This document shows positions 7,269-15,378 of a stretch of DNA of 17,955 nt, one piece after another. How positions within the stretch are numbered: position 1 is the first letter of the stretch; every line of letters starts with the position of its first letter. The notes under the pieces were generated by a model, which was not told the origin of the DNA, ran no database searches, and saw nothing but the letters and a program-made list of their open reading frames with translations. The stretch is from Coxiellaceae bacterium (GTDB lineage: Bacteria; Pseudomonadota; Gammaproteobacteria; Coxiellales; Coxiellaceae). The stretch covers positions 1-17,955 of the forward strand of contig JABABC010000166.1 of NCBI GenBank assembly GCA_014238445.1. The letters run 5' to 3'. The position numbers and the translations under genes were made by a program.

Positions 7269-8039
7269 ATGAATACCGTTAAAGAAAAAGGCTGCTACCC
7301 TTCATTTAAAGAAGATGCAGAATTACTGACAAAAATACAAGCTATTATTAAACAGCGAGCAACGTATGGCTATCGCCGTGTGACAGCCATACTAAACCAA
7401 GGCCGCACTTTATCCGATAAACAAAGGGTTAATCACAAACGCGTCTATCGGATTATGAAAGAAAGCCAGCTATTAATGACCGCTCCAAGACGAAAGCCTA
7501 CACGCACCCATAAAGGTACGATCATCACGCTAAAGAGTAATATGCGTTGGTGCTCTGATGGGTTTGGGATACGCTGCTGGAATGGCGATACTGTCTACGT
7601 GGCTTTTTCGTTGGATACCTGTGATCGTGAAGCTATGCGCTATATTGCTTCGACCAGAGGCATTGATGGCGCCATGATTAGGGATCTGATGTTGGAGACA
7701 GTAGAGCATCGCTTTGGCGAACCTAAGGCGCCACACAAGCTTCAGTGGCTCAGTGACAACGGCCCTTGCTACACGGCACATAAGACGGTTAGTTTTGGCC
7801 GATCCCTTGGTTTTGATATTTGCACAACGCCACCCTATTGCCCTGAGAGTAATGGTATGGCTGAAGCTTTTGTGAAAACAATAAAACGCGACTATGCTTA
7901 TGTCAGTGATTTATCAGATGCGCAGACAGTGCTGGCTCAACTGCCCACTTGGTTTGATGATTACAATGAGCATGCACCGCACAAAGGTCTCAAAATGAAC
8001 TCGCCCAGGCAGTTCTTGAGAAAATTAACAGCAATTTAG
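7269..8039 (+). CDS. IS3-family transposase OrfB (DDE catalytic part, IS2 group)
   Basis: The catalytic half of the transposase, 256 aa from its own ATG. It is normally made as an OrfAB fusion through the frameshift site, which adds about 35 upstream codons. An N-terminal HTH_21-like region (RATYGYRRVTAILN) precedes the rve integrase core. The DDE residues are visible in RWCSDGF, WLSDNGPCYTA and ESNGMAEAFVKTIKRDYAYV. The wording of these motifs places it in the IS2 group. There is no frameshift or internal stop, so it appears functional. Its stop lies 27 bases before the right end of the element. Confidence 0.94.
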   Translation: MNTVKEKGCYPSFKEDAELLTKIQAIIKQRATYGYRRVTAILNQGRTLSDKQRVNHKRVYRIMKESQLLMTAPRRKPTRTHKGTIITLKSNMRWCSDGFGIRCWNGDTVYVAFSLDTCDREAMRYIASTRGIDGAMIRDLMLETVEHRFGEPKAPHKLQWLSDNGPCYTAHKTVSFGRSLGFDICTTPPYCPESNGMAEAFVKTIKRDYAYVSDLSDAQTVLAQLPTWFDDYNEHAPHKGLKMNSPRQFLRKLTAI

Positions 8040-8759
8040 GTGGCTCTTTTTTAGGGGGCCACTCCAATCAGCTTCAGTTACAACTACTTTCGGATCAACT
8101 ACAGGCCCCTCATCATAAGACAAAGGCCGATTAAGTTCGCTCAGAGATTGTAGTGGGTTTGTAACCTCAGTATCACGCTGAGACAGACTTTGCTGCACAG
8201 ACACATAACACTCTAAAGCCTGATGATACTCATGCAAGGCCTTAGTGTCAGGTACGGTGATCACCTTACCATCAAACTTCTTCAGCCTATTCATTTCATC
8301 ATAAAAACCCTCAAGATCGCTTATGAACCGACCACCCTCACTGTTCTGATATTGATCAAAAAATTCCGTGAAAAAATCACACACCTGGGTTTTTAGATCT
8401 CTTTCTGACCCTGGATGACGTGCCAGCTTGATAAGTAATGAAGACATCATCGGATGCGTAGCACGTACTGACAAGATAGCTTGTTCCTCCTCTGCCTTCA
8501 TTGCATTACCTTGGGATAAAGAGGGAATGCTAGACCATAATACCGCAAGAAGCGCATTAGCTATGGCAACTGCTTGAGGGTCAAGATGCTCATTCGCTTG
8601 TAACTTTGGCGGAACTTTTGTAAAACCAAAAGCAAAAATACGCTGAAGATGATCAGTCAAACCTGGCAAGCATCTGTCGTTATCCTGAGAATCGCTGCCC
8701 TGAGAATCACTGCTAGAATTCGGATTCTCAACCTCACCATTTGCGGTAGTACTATTCAT
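8025..8759 (-). pseudogene. Unrecognised acidic protein, 3' end cut off by the IS element
   Basis: A 244-codon frame starting at ATG 8757-8759 with GGTGA 6 bases upstream. I do not recognise it. It has no signal peptide or membrane span. The first ~30 residues are Ser/Asp/Asn-rich with a short tandem repeat (SDSQGSDSQD), and the rest looks helical and acidic (FFTEFFDQYQNSEGGRFI). The right end of the IS lies at 8066, exactly after codon 231 (VVVTEAD). The last 13 residues (WSGPLKKSHLNCC) and the stop are therefore read from IS DNA, and the native tail is lost. Joining the left flank of the IS directly would add only APIKVCS before a stop, so little may be missing. The soluble, low-complexity character would suit an effector, but that is a guess. 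The shortened product may still be made. Confidence 0.65.
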
Positions 8760-9102
8760 AACATCACCAAAAGCTCATAAAAAGACAGTCAGAATGCCAC
8801 CAGAAGTGACAAATAACCAGCCACTGGATACTAACAAGGGTAATTATCGATCAATTAACAGTGTGTTAAGGTGGATGTAGTCATCATGAATTTTAGTAAT
8901 AAACGACACTTTTGAATCAGCAATGGATAGCCTTTGAAGAATCTCAAACATGAATACATCATGGACCGTGAAAACGAAGGTAGCTCATTATCCACACACA
9001 CTTTTTTCAAGTGATCAACAATCCACAAAAATCATCTGTTATTTCATCCAATTTGCGTTAAAATAACCCCTGTTCAATGCGACCCACAAGGACTGTGACA
9101 CC
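8760..9102. other. 343-bp intergenic region between divergent genes
   Basis: It must hold the promoters for the truncated acidic gene and for the aminotransferase. A perfect consensus DnaA box TTATCCACA is at 8988-8996. TTGCGTTAAAATAACC at 9053-9068 may be part of the aminotransferase promoter. A 38-codon frame beginning ATG 8951 overlaps this and is not called. Confidence 0.4.
8988..8996 (+). promoter_or_regulatory. Single DnaA-box match
   Basis: TTATCCACA is identical to the DnaA consensus, and a weaker CAATCCACA occurs about 30 bases later. A lone box may be a chance match or a DnaA-dependent regulatory site; nothing else suggests an origin. Confidence 0.3.
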
Positions 9103-9951
9103 ATGCCCAAACCCAACACTGTCTATCTCAATGGTCAATTCATACCAAAACAGCAAGCCACTGTTTCAGTAATGGATCGTGGCTTTTTATTAGCTGATGG
9201 CGTCTACGATAGTATTCCTGCCTTCAACGGAAAGCTCTTTCACGCTAACCGACATTTGCAACGATTGCGTCATAACCTTAAGGAAACCGATATCAAACTA
9301 GCCATGAGTGATAAGGCTATAGTTGACATTTTTGAAACACTTATCTCAAAAAATACACCTGAAACACAACAAAATATCTATATACAAGTTACTCGAGGAT
9401 CATCAGAGCAACGTGAGCAATGTTATGGTGATCTCTCACCCACCCTATTCATCATGGCGCAAGCTGTTTCAAAAACCCATTTCAACCACCCTGTTAAAGC
9501 CATTCTTCATCCCGACATACGCTGGAACCGGTGTGATATTAAAAGCATTAATCGTCTCGCTAATGTACTCATGTCTCAAGCTGCAAAAAAACAACACGCC
9601 GATGAAGCGCTTATTATTGATAATAACTGCGTACTAGAAGGCGCTAGCAGCAATGTGTTTATCTACCATGAACATAGCGTCATAACACCACCTCTATCGC
9701 ATGATTTATTAGGTGGAGTCACTCGAGAAATCGTAAAAAACCTCTGCGAAACACGCTATACAGTGAAAGAACAAGATATTTCTGTAGAAACACTCTTACA
9801 AGCTGAAGAAGCCTGGATCACATCCAGTTCTCGTGGTGTTGCACCCATTACTGCCATTAATGGAAATGCGCTTGGCGATGGCAAACCCGGCAAACACACA
9901 GCAAAAATCCAAGCCGACTACCAAGCTTTTATTCACCAAACAAAAACCTAA
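9103..9951 (+). CDS. Class IV aminotransferase, D-alanine aminotransferase type
   Basis: A 282-aa PLP enzyme of the branched-chain/D-amino-acid aminotransferase fold. It starts with TVYLNGQFIP and carries VMDRGFLLADGVYDSIPAFNG, typical of D-amino-acid transaminases. The Schiff-base lysine should be Lys147 in CDIKSINRLANVLMSQAA, with the PLP-ring glutamate Glu179 in LEGASSNVFI. YIQVTRGSSEQREQ corresponds to the D-alanine transaminase substrate segment. The expected reaction is D-Ala + 2-oxoglutarate = pyruvate + D-Glu, supplying D-amino acids for peptidoglycan. AAGGA precedes the ATG. The flippase gene starts 6 bases after the stop, so they form an operon. A branched-chain or aminodeoxychorismate lyase activity is less likely but not excluded. 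Confidence 0.87.
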   Translation: MPKPNTVYLNGQFIPKQQATVSVMDRGFLLADGVYDSIPAFNGKLFHANRHLQRLRHNLKETDIKLAMSDKAIVDIFETLISKNTPETQQNIYIQVTRGSSEQREQCYGDLSPTLFIMAQAVSKTHFNHPVKAILHPDIRWNRCDIKSINRLANVLMSQAAKKQHADEALIIDNNCVLEGASSNVFIYHEHSVITPPLSHDLLGGVTREIVKNLCETRYTVKEQDISVETLLQAEEAWITSSSRGVAPITAINGNALGDGKPGKHTAKIQADYQAFIHQTKT

Positions 9952-9957
9952 CCACCG

Positions 9958-11268
9958 ATGAACATCACATCAAAAAAAGAAAATCGCTTTAGATTTAGTA
10001 TCATCACACTATTGTTAGCTTGCATACTGAATTACATTCTCAACACACAACTCTCTCAGCACTTGAGTATCAATCAATACGGTAACTTTTTCACCTTATT
10101 AGCGGCTATTGAATGCCTATCCCTATTTGGCTTTTTAGGCATGGACAGAGCACTCTTGCGATTTATGCCTATCTACATCACGAAAAAAGATCACCCACAT
10201 CGAGTGGGCTTTATCATTTTTTCCTTAGCGCTATTCATTATGCTGGCATTGATCTTTAGTCTGTCCATTGAACTATGGCATTGGCTATCGCATGTTAACC
10301 CAAGCCTACCTAATGCATTCTACTTAGACAGCATTCATCGCAGTATCTTCTTGTTAGCAATCTTTATCCGATCACTCTGGATTTACGCAACACAACTACT
10401 GATGGCTCAAAAACAGTCACTCTGGGTTTCTTACACTCGCTACCTACTACCCCCTCTCATTTTTCTAGGCTTATTAGGGTTAGCTAGCCGATATTCCTTC
10501 ATCATTACCCTACCTCATGCACTGACTTTATATTGCTTCGCGATCACAGCGATCTTTTTAATTCAACTGTGTGCTCTAAGTCGCCACCCCCTAAGACTCA
10601 ACAAACCCGCCCAATATGCCCGGGCAAACTGGCAGCAACAAGCCACTCCTCTGCTAATATCTATGCTACTAATGACCCTGTCTAATTATGTCAATCTGTT
10701 TATGCTTGAAATATTCCACCATTCAGAGAATGACGTTAGTCTTTTTTCTGCATTCATGGTGATTGCAAGTTTCATCTGGAGCATTCGAGCAGCCGCCCTC
10801 ATTACACACTCACCAAATATCTCACCACTGGCACAGAATCAACAATGGAGCACGCTTGAGCAACAGGCTCAAAGAGCTGCAAAAAAAGTGACGCTTACCA
10901 CCTTTATCCTGTTTATAATCATTTTATTAGGTAGAAAATTCTTCCTACACTGGTTTGGTAACAACTACTCGCCACCACTATTAGACTTAAGCCTATTTCT
11001 AATCGGATACTCAATCAAAAGTATCACTGTTCTTGCAGAACCCATTTTAAAATACACTAAACACAACCGTGAAAATATCAAAGCGCAGCTAGTGATACTT
11101 ATTTTCAATGTGCTCATGAACCTCTACTTAATTCCACACTATGGGCTCACTGGTGTGTGCATCAGCCTATGCGTTTCTCGTACAGGACACTGCGCCTGGC
11201 AGTGGTATCTTGTCAAAAAATACATTGGAATCAATGCGAGCGCTATCGCATTAAAAAAATCCAGTTAA
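9958..11268 (+). CDS. Polysaccharide/lipid-linked oligosaccharide flippase-like membrane protein
   Basis: A 436-aa inner-membrane protein with about 12 hydrophobic helices. It has the opening pattern of the Wzx/MATE-like MOP superfamily: a first helix, LSQHLSINQYGNFFTLLAAI, and then GFLGMDRALLRFMPIYI. A C-terminal block has IPHYGLTGVCISLCVSRTGH. Such proteins flip undecaprenyl-linked sugars across the membrane. No glycosyltransferases are adjacent, so the substrate is unknown. It starts 6 bases after the aminotransferase stop with no good ribosome site of its own, implying translational coupling. It converges with the outer membrane protein gene. Confidence 0.84.
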   Translation: MNITSKKENRFRFSIITLLLACILNYILNTQLSQHLSINQYGNFFTLLAAIECLSLFGFLGMDRALLRFMPIYITKKDHPHRVGFIIFSLALFIMLALIFSLSIELWHWLSHVNPSLPNAFYLDSIHRSIFLLAIFIRSLWIYATQLLMAQKQSLWVSYTRYLLPPLIFLGLLGLASRYSFIITLPHALTLYCFAITAIFLIQLCALSRHPLRLNKPAQYARANWQQQATPLLISMLLMTLSNYVNLFMLEIFHHSENDVSLFSAFMVIASFIWSIRAAALITHSPNISPLAQNQQWSTLEQQAQRAAKKVTLTTFILFIIILLGRKFFLHWFGNNYSPPLLDLSLFLIGYSIKSITVLAEPILKYTKHNRENIKAQLVILIFNVLMNLYLIPHYGLTGVCISLCVSRTGHCAWQWYLVKKYIGINASAIALKKSS

Positions 11269-11359
11269 ATCCCTTTAACTGTCATTCATTCATTGTACTG
11301 TGTATGATAACCCACTCTAACAAAAACAGCAGCTATCAAACCATCTCAAATAACCAACC

Positions 11360-11992
11360 TTAGTTATAATGATAAATAATACCGATATTAAATAAGTGTT
11401 GATTTGCCGGATGCTGATATCCTAATGCTTCTAGAAGATCTAAAGAAGCGATATGCGCATACTCAACCTCAAGACTGAAACGATCATTCAAGCGATGATT
11501 AAGGCCAACCAACAACTGGAAACCATAATCAAACGAACCGTCTAACTCGCCTGACTGCGTGGTAGAACCTGACACACTATCTAACCCAACCAACCCTACA
11601 CCCACATAAGGATGGTTTTTAGCGGTTGTGTTAGAGGCCATGAAAAAGTACTTCGCATTCAAGCTATAGTTCATAACCTGAAAATTAGCTGATGAAGTCA
11701 CATTGGGTAAACTAGAACTACCTTGACCATTGTTCAAATAACCTATTTTCAATTCAGCACCAAAACTTGGAAAAAATAAGTGGCCGAACATTACCTGAAC
11801 ATTGAAGCCTGGATCTGACGCATCACTCCAACTCACTGAAGGAGAAACCCCATCATAAGCGGTCTTCGATAATGTAACGACACCCGTTTGAAAACCAACG
11901 TAATTCTTATAATACTGTGATGACTCGTTAGCAATCACTGAAAAAGACATAGCGACTAACAATAAACCTACAAATTGTCTATACTGCCTCAT
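11360..11992 (-). CDS. Outer membrane beta-barrel protein
   Basis: A 210-aa protein with a signal peptide (MRQYRQFVGLLLVAMSFSVIA, cleavage near residue 21). Amphipathic strands with alternating aromatics follow: YKNYVGFQTGVVTLS, FNVQVMFGHLFFPSFGAELK, HPYVGVGLVGLDSV, FDYGFQLLVGLNHRL, FSLEVEYAHI. It ends in HLFNIGIIYHYN, a barrel-closing strand. The size and layout fit the OmpW/OmpA-like 8-stranded small barrels in the outer membrane. The ribosome site is excellent (AGGAGGT, 6 bases from the ATG), suggesting high expression. It is the last of four minus-strand genes. Exact family (OmpW or opacity-type porin) is unclear. Confidence 0.82.
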   Translation of the reverse strand: MRQYRQFVGLLLVAMSFSVIANESSQYYKNYVGFQTGVVTLSKTAYDGVSPSVSWSDASDPGFNVQVMFGHLFFPSFGAELKIGYLNNGQGSSSLPNVTSSANFQVMNYSLNAKYFFMASNTTAKNHPYVGVGLVGLDSVSGSTTQSGELDGSFDYGFQLLVGLNHRLNDRFSLEVEYAHIASLDLLEALGYQHPANQHLFNIGIIYHYN

Positions 11993-12118
11993 TAAATACC
12001 TCCTACATGCCGTTGTTTCCGATTTTTATAAAAAACACTTCTCTTCTTGTGAGTGTCATTTTGACATTACTCCACTAAAACCATTAGCCCATTGATAGAA
12101 CGAATCAGCAGCACGGCT

Positions 12119-12418
12119 TTATGAGATAGTGCAAGCACCAAGCGTCGATGATACTAGCATCTCACCAAATACCATACAACAATCTCCGGCATGCATGCCA
12201 ACATCACTACCAGATTCATCCCTCACCGATGGATCCGCTCCTCTTTTTTTCTTCCGAGAACCACCTGTACTGATAGCGCCCTCCCTAGGCATGGGATTGG
12301 TTGCTGGTGAAAAAAGGCTATTCCTAGTGGGTAATGTTGATTCAGCAAGAGATGTTTCAGCTGGTTGACTGAATAAATCGCCCATTAAAGGCTGCTTTAA
12401 CGATTGACGTTTTGACAT
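12119..12418 (-). CDS. 99-aa unrecognised protein ending in a CaaX-like CTIS
   Basis: A small polar protein rich in Ser, Pro and Gly with no membrane helix or signal peptide. Features are MGDLFSQPAETS near the N-terminus, a basic patch GSRKKKRGAD near residues 53-62, and a C-terminus GACTIS. The last four residues C-T-I-S fit the eukaryotic CaaX prenylation box, with Ser favouring farnesylation. Bacteria do not prenylate proteins, so such an end makes sense only if the protein enters a eukaryotic cell. The start is supported by GGAG 9 bases upstream. A perfect 15-bp palindrome lies 48 bases before the start codon. It sits between the AraC regulator and the barrel gene, all on one strand. No family is recognised; the effector reading is inference. 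Confidence 0.62.
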   Translation of the reverse strand: MSKRQSLKQPLMGDLFSQPAETSLAESTLPTRNSLFSPATNPMPREGAISTGGSRKKKRGADPSVRDESGSDVGMHAGDCCMVFGEMLVSSTLGACTIS

Positions 12419-12465
12419 GACAGATTACTCCATAAAAAAATAGTTATATTGAGACCCATAACTGG

Positions 12466-12480
12466 TTACAGTTACTGTAA
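12466..12480. promoter_or_regulatory. Perfect 15-bp palindrome upstream of the CTIS gene
   Basis: TTACAGT-T-ACTGTAA is a perfect inverted repeat around one central base. It lies 48 bases upstream of the start at 12418. Its size and position suit a dimeric repressor or activator site; which protein binds is unknown. Confidence 0.5.
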
Positions 12481-12564
12481 AAGTAAGCAAAATATAGCGC
12501 TATTGGGGTGGTCAATCGAGTATAAAAAGGACAAAGATAGGGTGTTTTAGGTCAATGTACCTAC

Positions 12565-13611
12565 TCATGAGTGATCTCGAGCTTGCCAAGCCTCTTGGGT
12601 TTGCTTTCTAAACACGGTAGGACTGACTGTGGCATGCTTTTTAAACGATTTAGTGAAGTGGGCAGAATCAGAATAGCCCAGCTGAGCAGCAATTATCGCT
12701 ATAGGTTGATCAGAATAAAGCAGCAATTGCTTGGCCCGAGCCGCACGCTCTTCATCCAATAGACACTGAAATGTAATGCCATTTTCATGGAGGTGACGAC
12801 GCAAAGTGCGCGGCGATACATTCAACTGTTGAGCCACTGTTTGCTGAGTACTATCTTCAAGGAGGCTATTTCTTAGCACATAACGCACTTGATCTTTGAC
12901 ATCAACCTCTGACGAGACATCATTCAAGCGCTGCTGACAAGACTCCACCAAATGCTCATGCGCATCCTGATTGGCTAACTTGATACGATACGATAACGAT
13001 TGCTCATTGAAATTAATAGCCAGTAGTGGTTGTGAAAACAAAACATCGCATCCAAAAAAATCAGTGAAGCAGTCAATAGTACTCGGAGCTTCATAAGGAA
13101 ACATCACAGATTGTGTACCCTCACTAATACCAGTTAGGTCTTCTTTAGTTTTATGCATTGTCGCGATAGCCAGTTCAGCTGAAAATCGTGCCATGCGATC
13201 ATCCATGTCATACTGAGGAGTCAAAGCTAACCGAGCATAATCATTATTGATTGAAAGCTCCAAGCGGTATACATTCGATTGAATAAAAGAAAACTTCACC
13301 GCTAAATTTAACGACTGTTTAAAATTAAGACCGCAGATTACCGCCAAACCTAATAGACCATGAGCACTCACTGGTACGTGAGCAACAATATCAAATACCA
13401 AACCAGGCCGATCGCAATGGTCTAAAAAACTATGTACAAAATCGACGTAGTGATCATAACTCACATAATACCAGCGCTTTTTCAGAGAATTATAATTAAG
13501 GCGAGTCCTAGACAGAATGCTTTCAGAAGAAATCCCTTGAATTTCCGCATAATCAAGTAACGTGACTAAATAGCTACTTAAAATACATTTTTTATGTTTT
13601 GCGCGCATCAT
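12565..13611 (-). CDS. AraC-family transcriptional regulator
   Basis: A 348-aa DNA-binding regulator. The N-terminal ~230 residues match the arabinose-binding-like sensor domain found in OruR/ArgR-type members (for example HVPVSAHGLLGLAVICG). The C-terminal AraC domain has two helix-turn-helix units: TVAQQLNVSPRTLRRHLHENG with the linker helix ARAKQLLLYSDQPIAIIAAQ, then LGYSDSAHFTKSFKKH and the signature VSPTVFRKQ. Two Met codons start the frame and neither has a clear ribosome site. It stands between the CTIS and CVIS genes on the same strand, with 146 and 88 bp gaps. It is therefore a natural candidate to control them, though its ligand and targets cannot be seen. Confidence 0.93.
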   Translation of the reverse strand: MMRAKHKKCILSSYLVTLLDYAEIQGISSESILSRTRLNYNSLKKRWYYVSYDHYVDFVHSFLDHCDRPGLVFDIVAHVPVSAHGLLGLAVICGLNFKQSLNLAVKFSFIQSNVYRLELSINNDYARLALTPQYDMDDRMARFSAELAIATMHKTKEDLTGISEGTQSVMFPYEAPSTIDCFTDFFGCDVLFSQPLLAINFNEQSLSYRIKLANQDAHEHLVESCQQRLNDVSSEVDVKDQVRYVLRNSLLEDSTQQTVAQQLNVSPRTLRRHLHENGITFQCLLDEERAARAKQLLLYSDQPIAIIAAQLGYSDSAHFTKSFKKHATVSPTVFRKQTQEAWQARDHS

Positions 13612-13699
13612 CTATGACCACATACATATTAAGGCAAGTCATATAATAGCATATTTTCAAAGAGGCCAGTTAAGCCACCAAAAACCAGGCCAACGGAGA

Positions 13700-13915
13700 T
13701 CAACTGATGACACAGGCTTTTTTATCAGGCCTAGAATTTCCATCCGGCAACGTTTGGTAGGCCGCGTCAGGGTCACCTGCTTGTGGGGCTTGATCCCTCG
13801 TGATTTTGCTCTTCACAGTAAAAAATTCACACGGGACACCTGAAAAGCCTACCTTAGGATTATCGAGTAATGATTCACCCAGAGCGCCTTTTTTTTGATC
13901 ATTATTTTTCCTCAT
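13700..13915 (-). CDS. 71-aa unrecognised protein ending in a CaaX box CVIS
   Basis: A short, hydrophilic, probably disordered protein without signal peptide or membrane span. It begins MRKNNDQKKG, has one internal Cys (VPCEFF) and ends PDKKACVIS. CVIS is a textbook CaaX sequence, close to the CVLS of H-Ras, and it is preceded by lysines as in many farnesylated proteins. The ATG at 13913-13915 has a good ribosome site (AAGAGG, 8 bases upstream), so the gene is probably real. It heads the minus-strand group and is divergent from phhA, with a perfect palindrome between them. Host-directed effector function is inferred from the terminus only. There is no similarity to the CTIS protein apart from the tail. 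Confidence 0.65.
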   Translation of the reverse strand: MRKNNDQKKGALGESLLDNPKVGFSGVPCEFFTVKSKITRDQAPQAGDPDAAYQTLPDGNSRPDKKACVIS

Positions 13916-14054
13916 GACTTTGACCTCTTAATTGATTGATAGGGGTATCGCCGATCTCTACCACGGTCATACTCACCGCGCACCGACAAAAAAAGCAGTT
14001 TACCTCTTATTATTGCTAATTTCTAAGGATAGAGACAAAAACCGATTATGCCGT

Positions 14055-14069
14055 CTGATCAATGATCAG
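14055..14069. promoter_or_regulatory. Perfect 15-bp palindrome in the CVIS gene/phhA divergent region
   Basis: CTGATCA-A-TGATCAG is a perfect inverted repeat around one base. It is 140 bp from the CVIS gene start and 94 bp from the phhA start, so it could serve either promoter. The half-site differs from that at 12466-12480. Confidence 0.45.
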
Positions 14070-14162
14070 GCACACAATAACGTGATGGTTGAGAGCGCTC
14101 TATCATAAAATTGTGATTTAACACCAAATACTCTAAGATAACTAACTTTTACGGAAGCCTTG

Positions 14163-14969
14163 ATGATCGCATCCCACTACACATCTAAAGACGCTGATAC
14201 ACAAGGCCTGATTGAGTACAGTGACGCCGAGCACCGCACGTGGCAACAGCTCTACCAGCGTCAGTTACAAGCCTTATCAGATAGCGCTTGTGATGAATTT
14301 CAAGCCGGCGTTGAAGCACTGAACTTATCACCTCGACACATTCCTCAATTAACAGACATCAATGCAAAACTACAACCACTCACAGGGTGGCAAGTAGCCC
14401 CAGTACCGGCACTCATTTCCTTTAAAGCTTTTTTCGAATTGCTCGCCAACCAACGCTTCCCATGTGCCACATTTATTCGTAACCCAGAAGAACTGGATTA
14501 CTTAAAAGAACCTGACATTTTTCATGAAGTCTTTGGGCACTGCACCCTGTTGACCAACCCAGAGTTTGCACGTTTTACACAAGCCATTGGTGAGTTTGGT
14601 GTGTCTCTCTCAAAAGAAGATCGCCCTATCTTAGCCCGACTCTATTGGTTTACCGTTGAATTTGGTTTACTACACACACCACAAGGGCTACGCATTTATG
14701 GGGGTGGCATCTTATCGTCAATTGATGAAACCCATTATGCGTTACATTCCGAGATACCTGTACGAGAACCGTTTGATTTAATCAACGTATTGCGCACACC
14801 CTATCGTTACGATGAAAAACAACGCAGCTATTTTATCATTGATGATTTCCAATCCCTGTTTGCGCTCACTAACGCGTCCATACTATTGCCTGCTTTTGAA
14901 GAAGCTAAAGCACTAGGCCCCTTGCCTAATCGTCATGACAAGCCCAATAAAGAATCGTGGACTTGTTAA
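14163..14969 (+). CDS. phhA: Phenylalanine-4-hydroxylase
   Basis: A 268-aa monomeric bacterial aromatic amino acid hydroxylase, the usual length. It converts phenylalanine to tyrosine with tetrahydrobiopterin, O2 and non-haem iron. The iron ligands are visible: His121 and His126 in DIFHEVFGHC, and Glu166 in YWFTVEFGL. The segment WQVAPVPALISFKAFFELLA and the glycine-rich RIYGGGILSS also match the family. The TTG just before could add one residue, but the ATG at 14163 fits the GGAAG ribosome site better. In Legionella this enzyme supports tyrosine supply and pyomelanin formation. No pterin recycling gene (phhB) is adjacent. Confidence 0.96.
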   Translation: MIASHYTSKDADTQGLIEYSDAEHRTWQQLYQRQLQALSDSACDEFQAGVEALNLSPRHIPQLTDINAKLQPLTGWQVAPVPALISFKAFFELLANQRFPCATFIRNPEELDYLKEPDIFHEVFGHCTLLTNPEFARFTQAIGEFGVSLSKEDRPILARLYWFTVEFGLLHTPQGLRIYGGGILSSIDETHYALHSEIPVREPFDLINVLRTPYRYDEKQRSYFIIDDFQSLFALTNASILLPAFEEAKALGPLPNRHDKPNKESWTC

Positions 14970-15378
14970 TAAGCCACATGAACCACATAAAATTAGACAA
15001 TCAACAAATTATAACAGTCCGAAGATGCAGCTAATAGATTATGTAACGATAATCAAAAATATTTCAAAAACAAGGAGCCCTACAATAACTAACATGATAT
15101 AGAATCCATTTTAGACAAACCAACCACGCCTGCAATTAAGGTAGATGATTGCGTGGCTCTCACTGTATTAAATAAGCACCTAGAACTGAATACTTAATAT
15201 GAATCGACTATTATACTTGTGTTGATATCGTCACTGGATGGCCATGCATGCTAGCTCTCCCTCACGCTTCTGATATTAGCGCAACCAACCTCATTACAGG
15301 GGTTGTTTCCCGATTTTTTTATTATCTAAAAATGACGCTTATTGCCACTAAACTTATGATGCATGTGCATGCAATTAT
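14970..15378. other. About 400 bp without an intact gene
   Basis: A 34-codon frame at 15093-15197 (HDIESILDKPTTPAIKVDDC, then VALTVLNKHLELNT) looks protein-like but has no start codon. An AAGGAG at 15073-15078 precedes it in front of an ATG that closes after two codons in another frame. It may be a gene remnant. Near 15281-15318 a weak CAACC/GGTTG stem is followed by a T-run. Repeated GCATGC-type words occur around 15245 and 15365. Nothing else is seen. Confidence 0.35.

Larger units (their letters stand above)
6776..8066 (+). mobile_element. Complete IS3-family (IS2 group) insertion sequence, 1291 bp
   Basis: The ends are TGTAGTAGCCCCCTAAAA at 6776-6793 and, on the minus strand, TGGAGTGGCCCCCTAAAA at 8066-8049. 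They match at 16 of 18 positions and begin with the usual TG. The similarity extends further with a 2-base gap to CCACCT on both sides. Inside are overlapping orfA and orfB with a slippery A-run, and both genes look intact, so the element may be active. No target duplication is visible: GGTGC precedes the left end and ATCAG follows the right end. Confidence 0.9.

Noticed and set aside
6812..7270. A 152-codon minus-strand frame opposite orfA
   Set aside because: It is the shadow of a clear IS3-family orfA with HTH and coiled coil on the other strand.
8951..9067. A 38-codon plus-strand frame upstream of the aminotransferase
   Set aside because: It overlaps the likely promoter region and DnaA-box match, and its composition is not protein-like.
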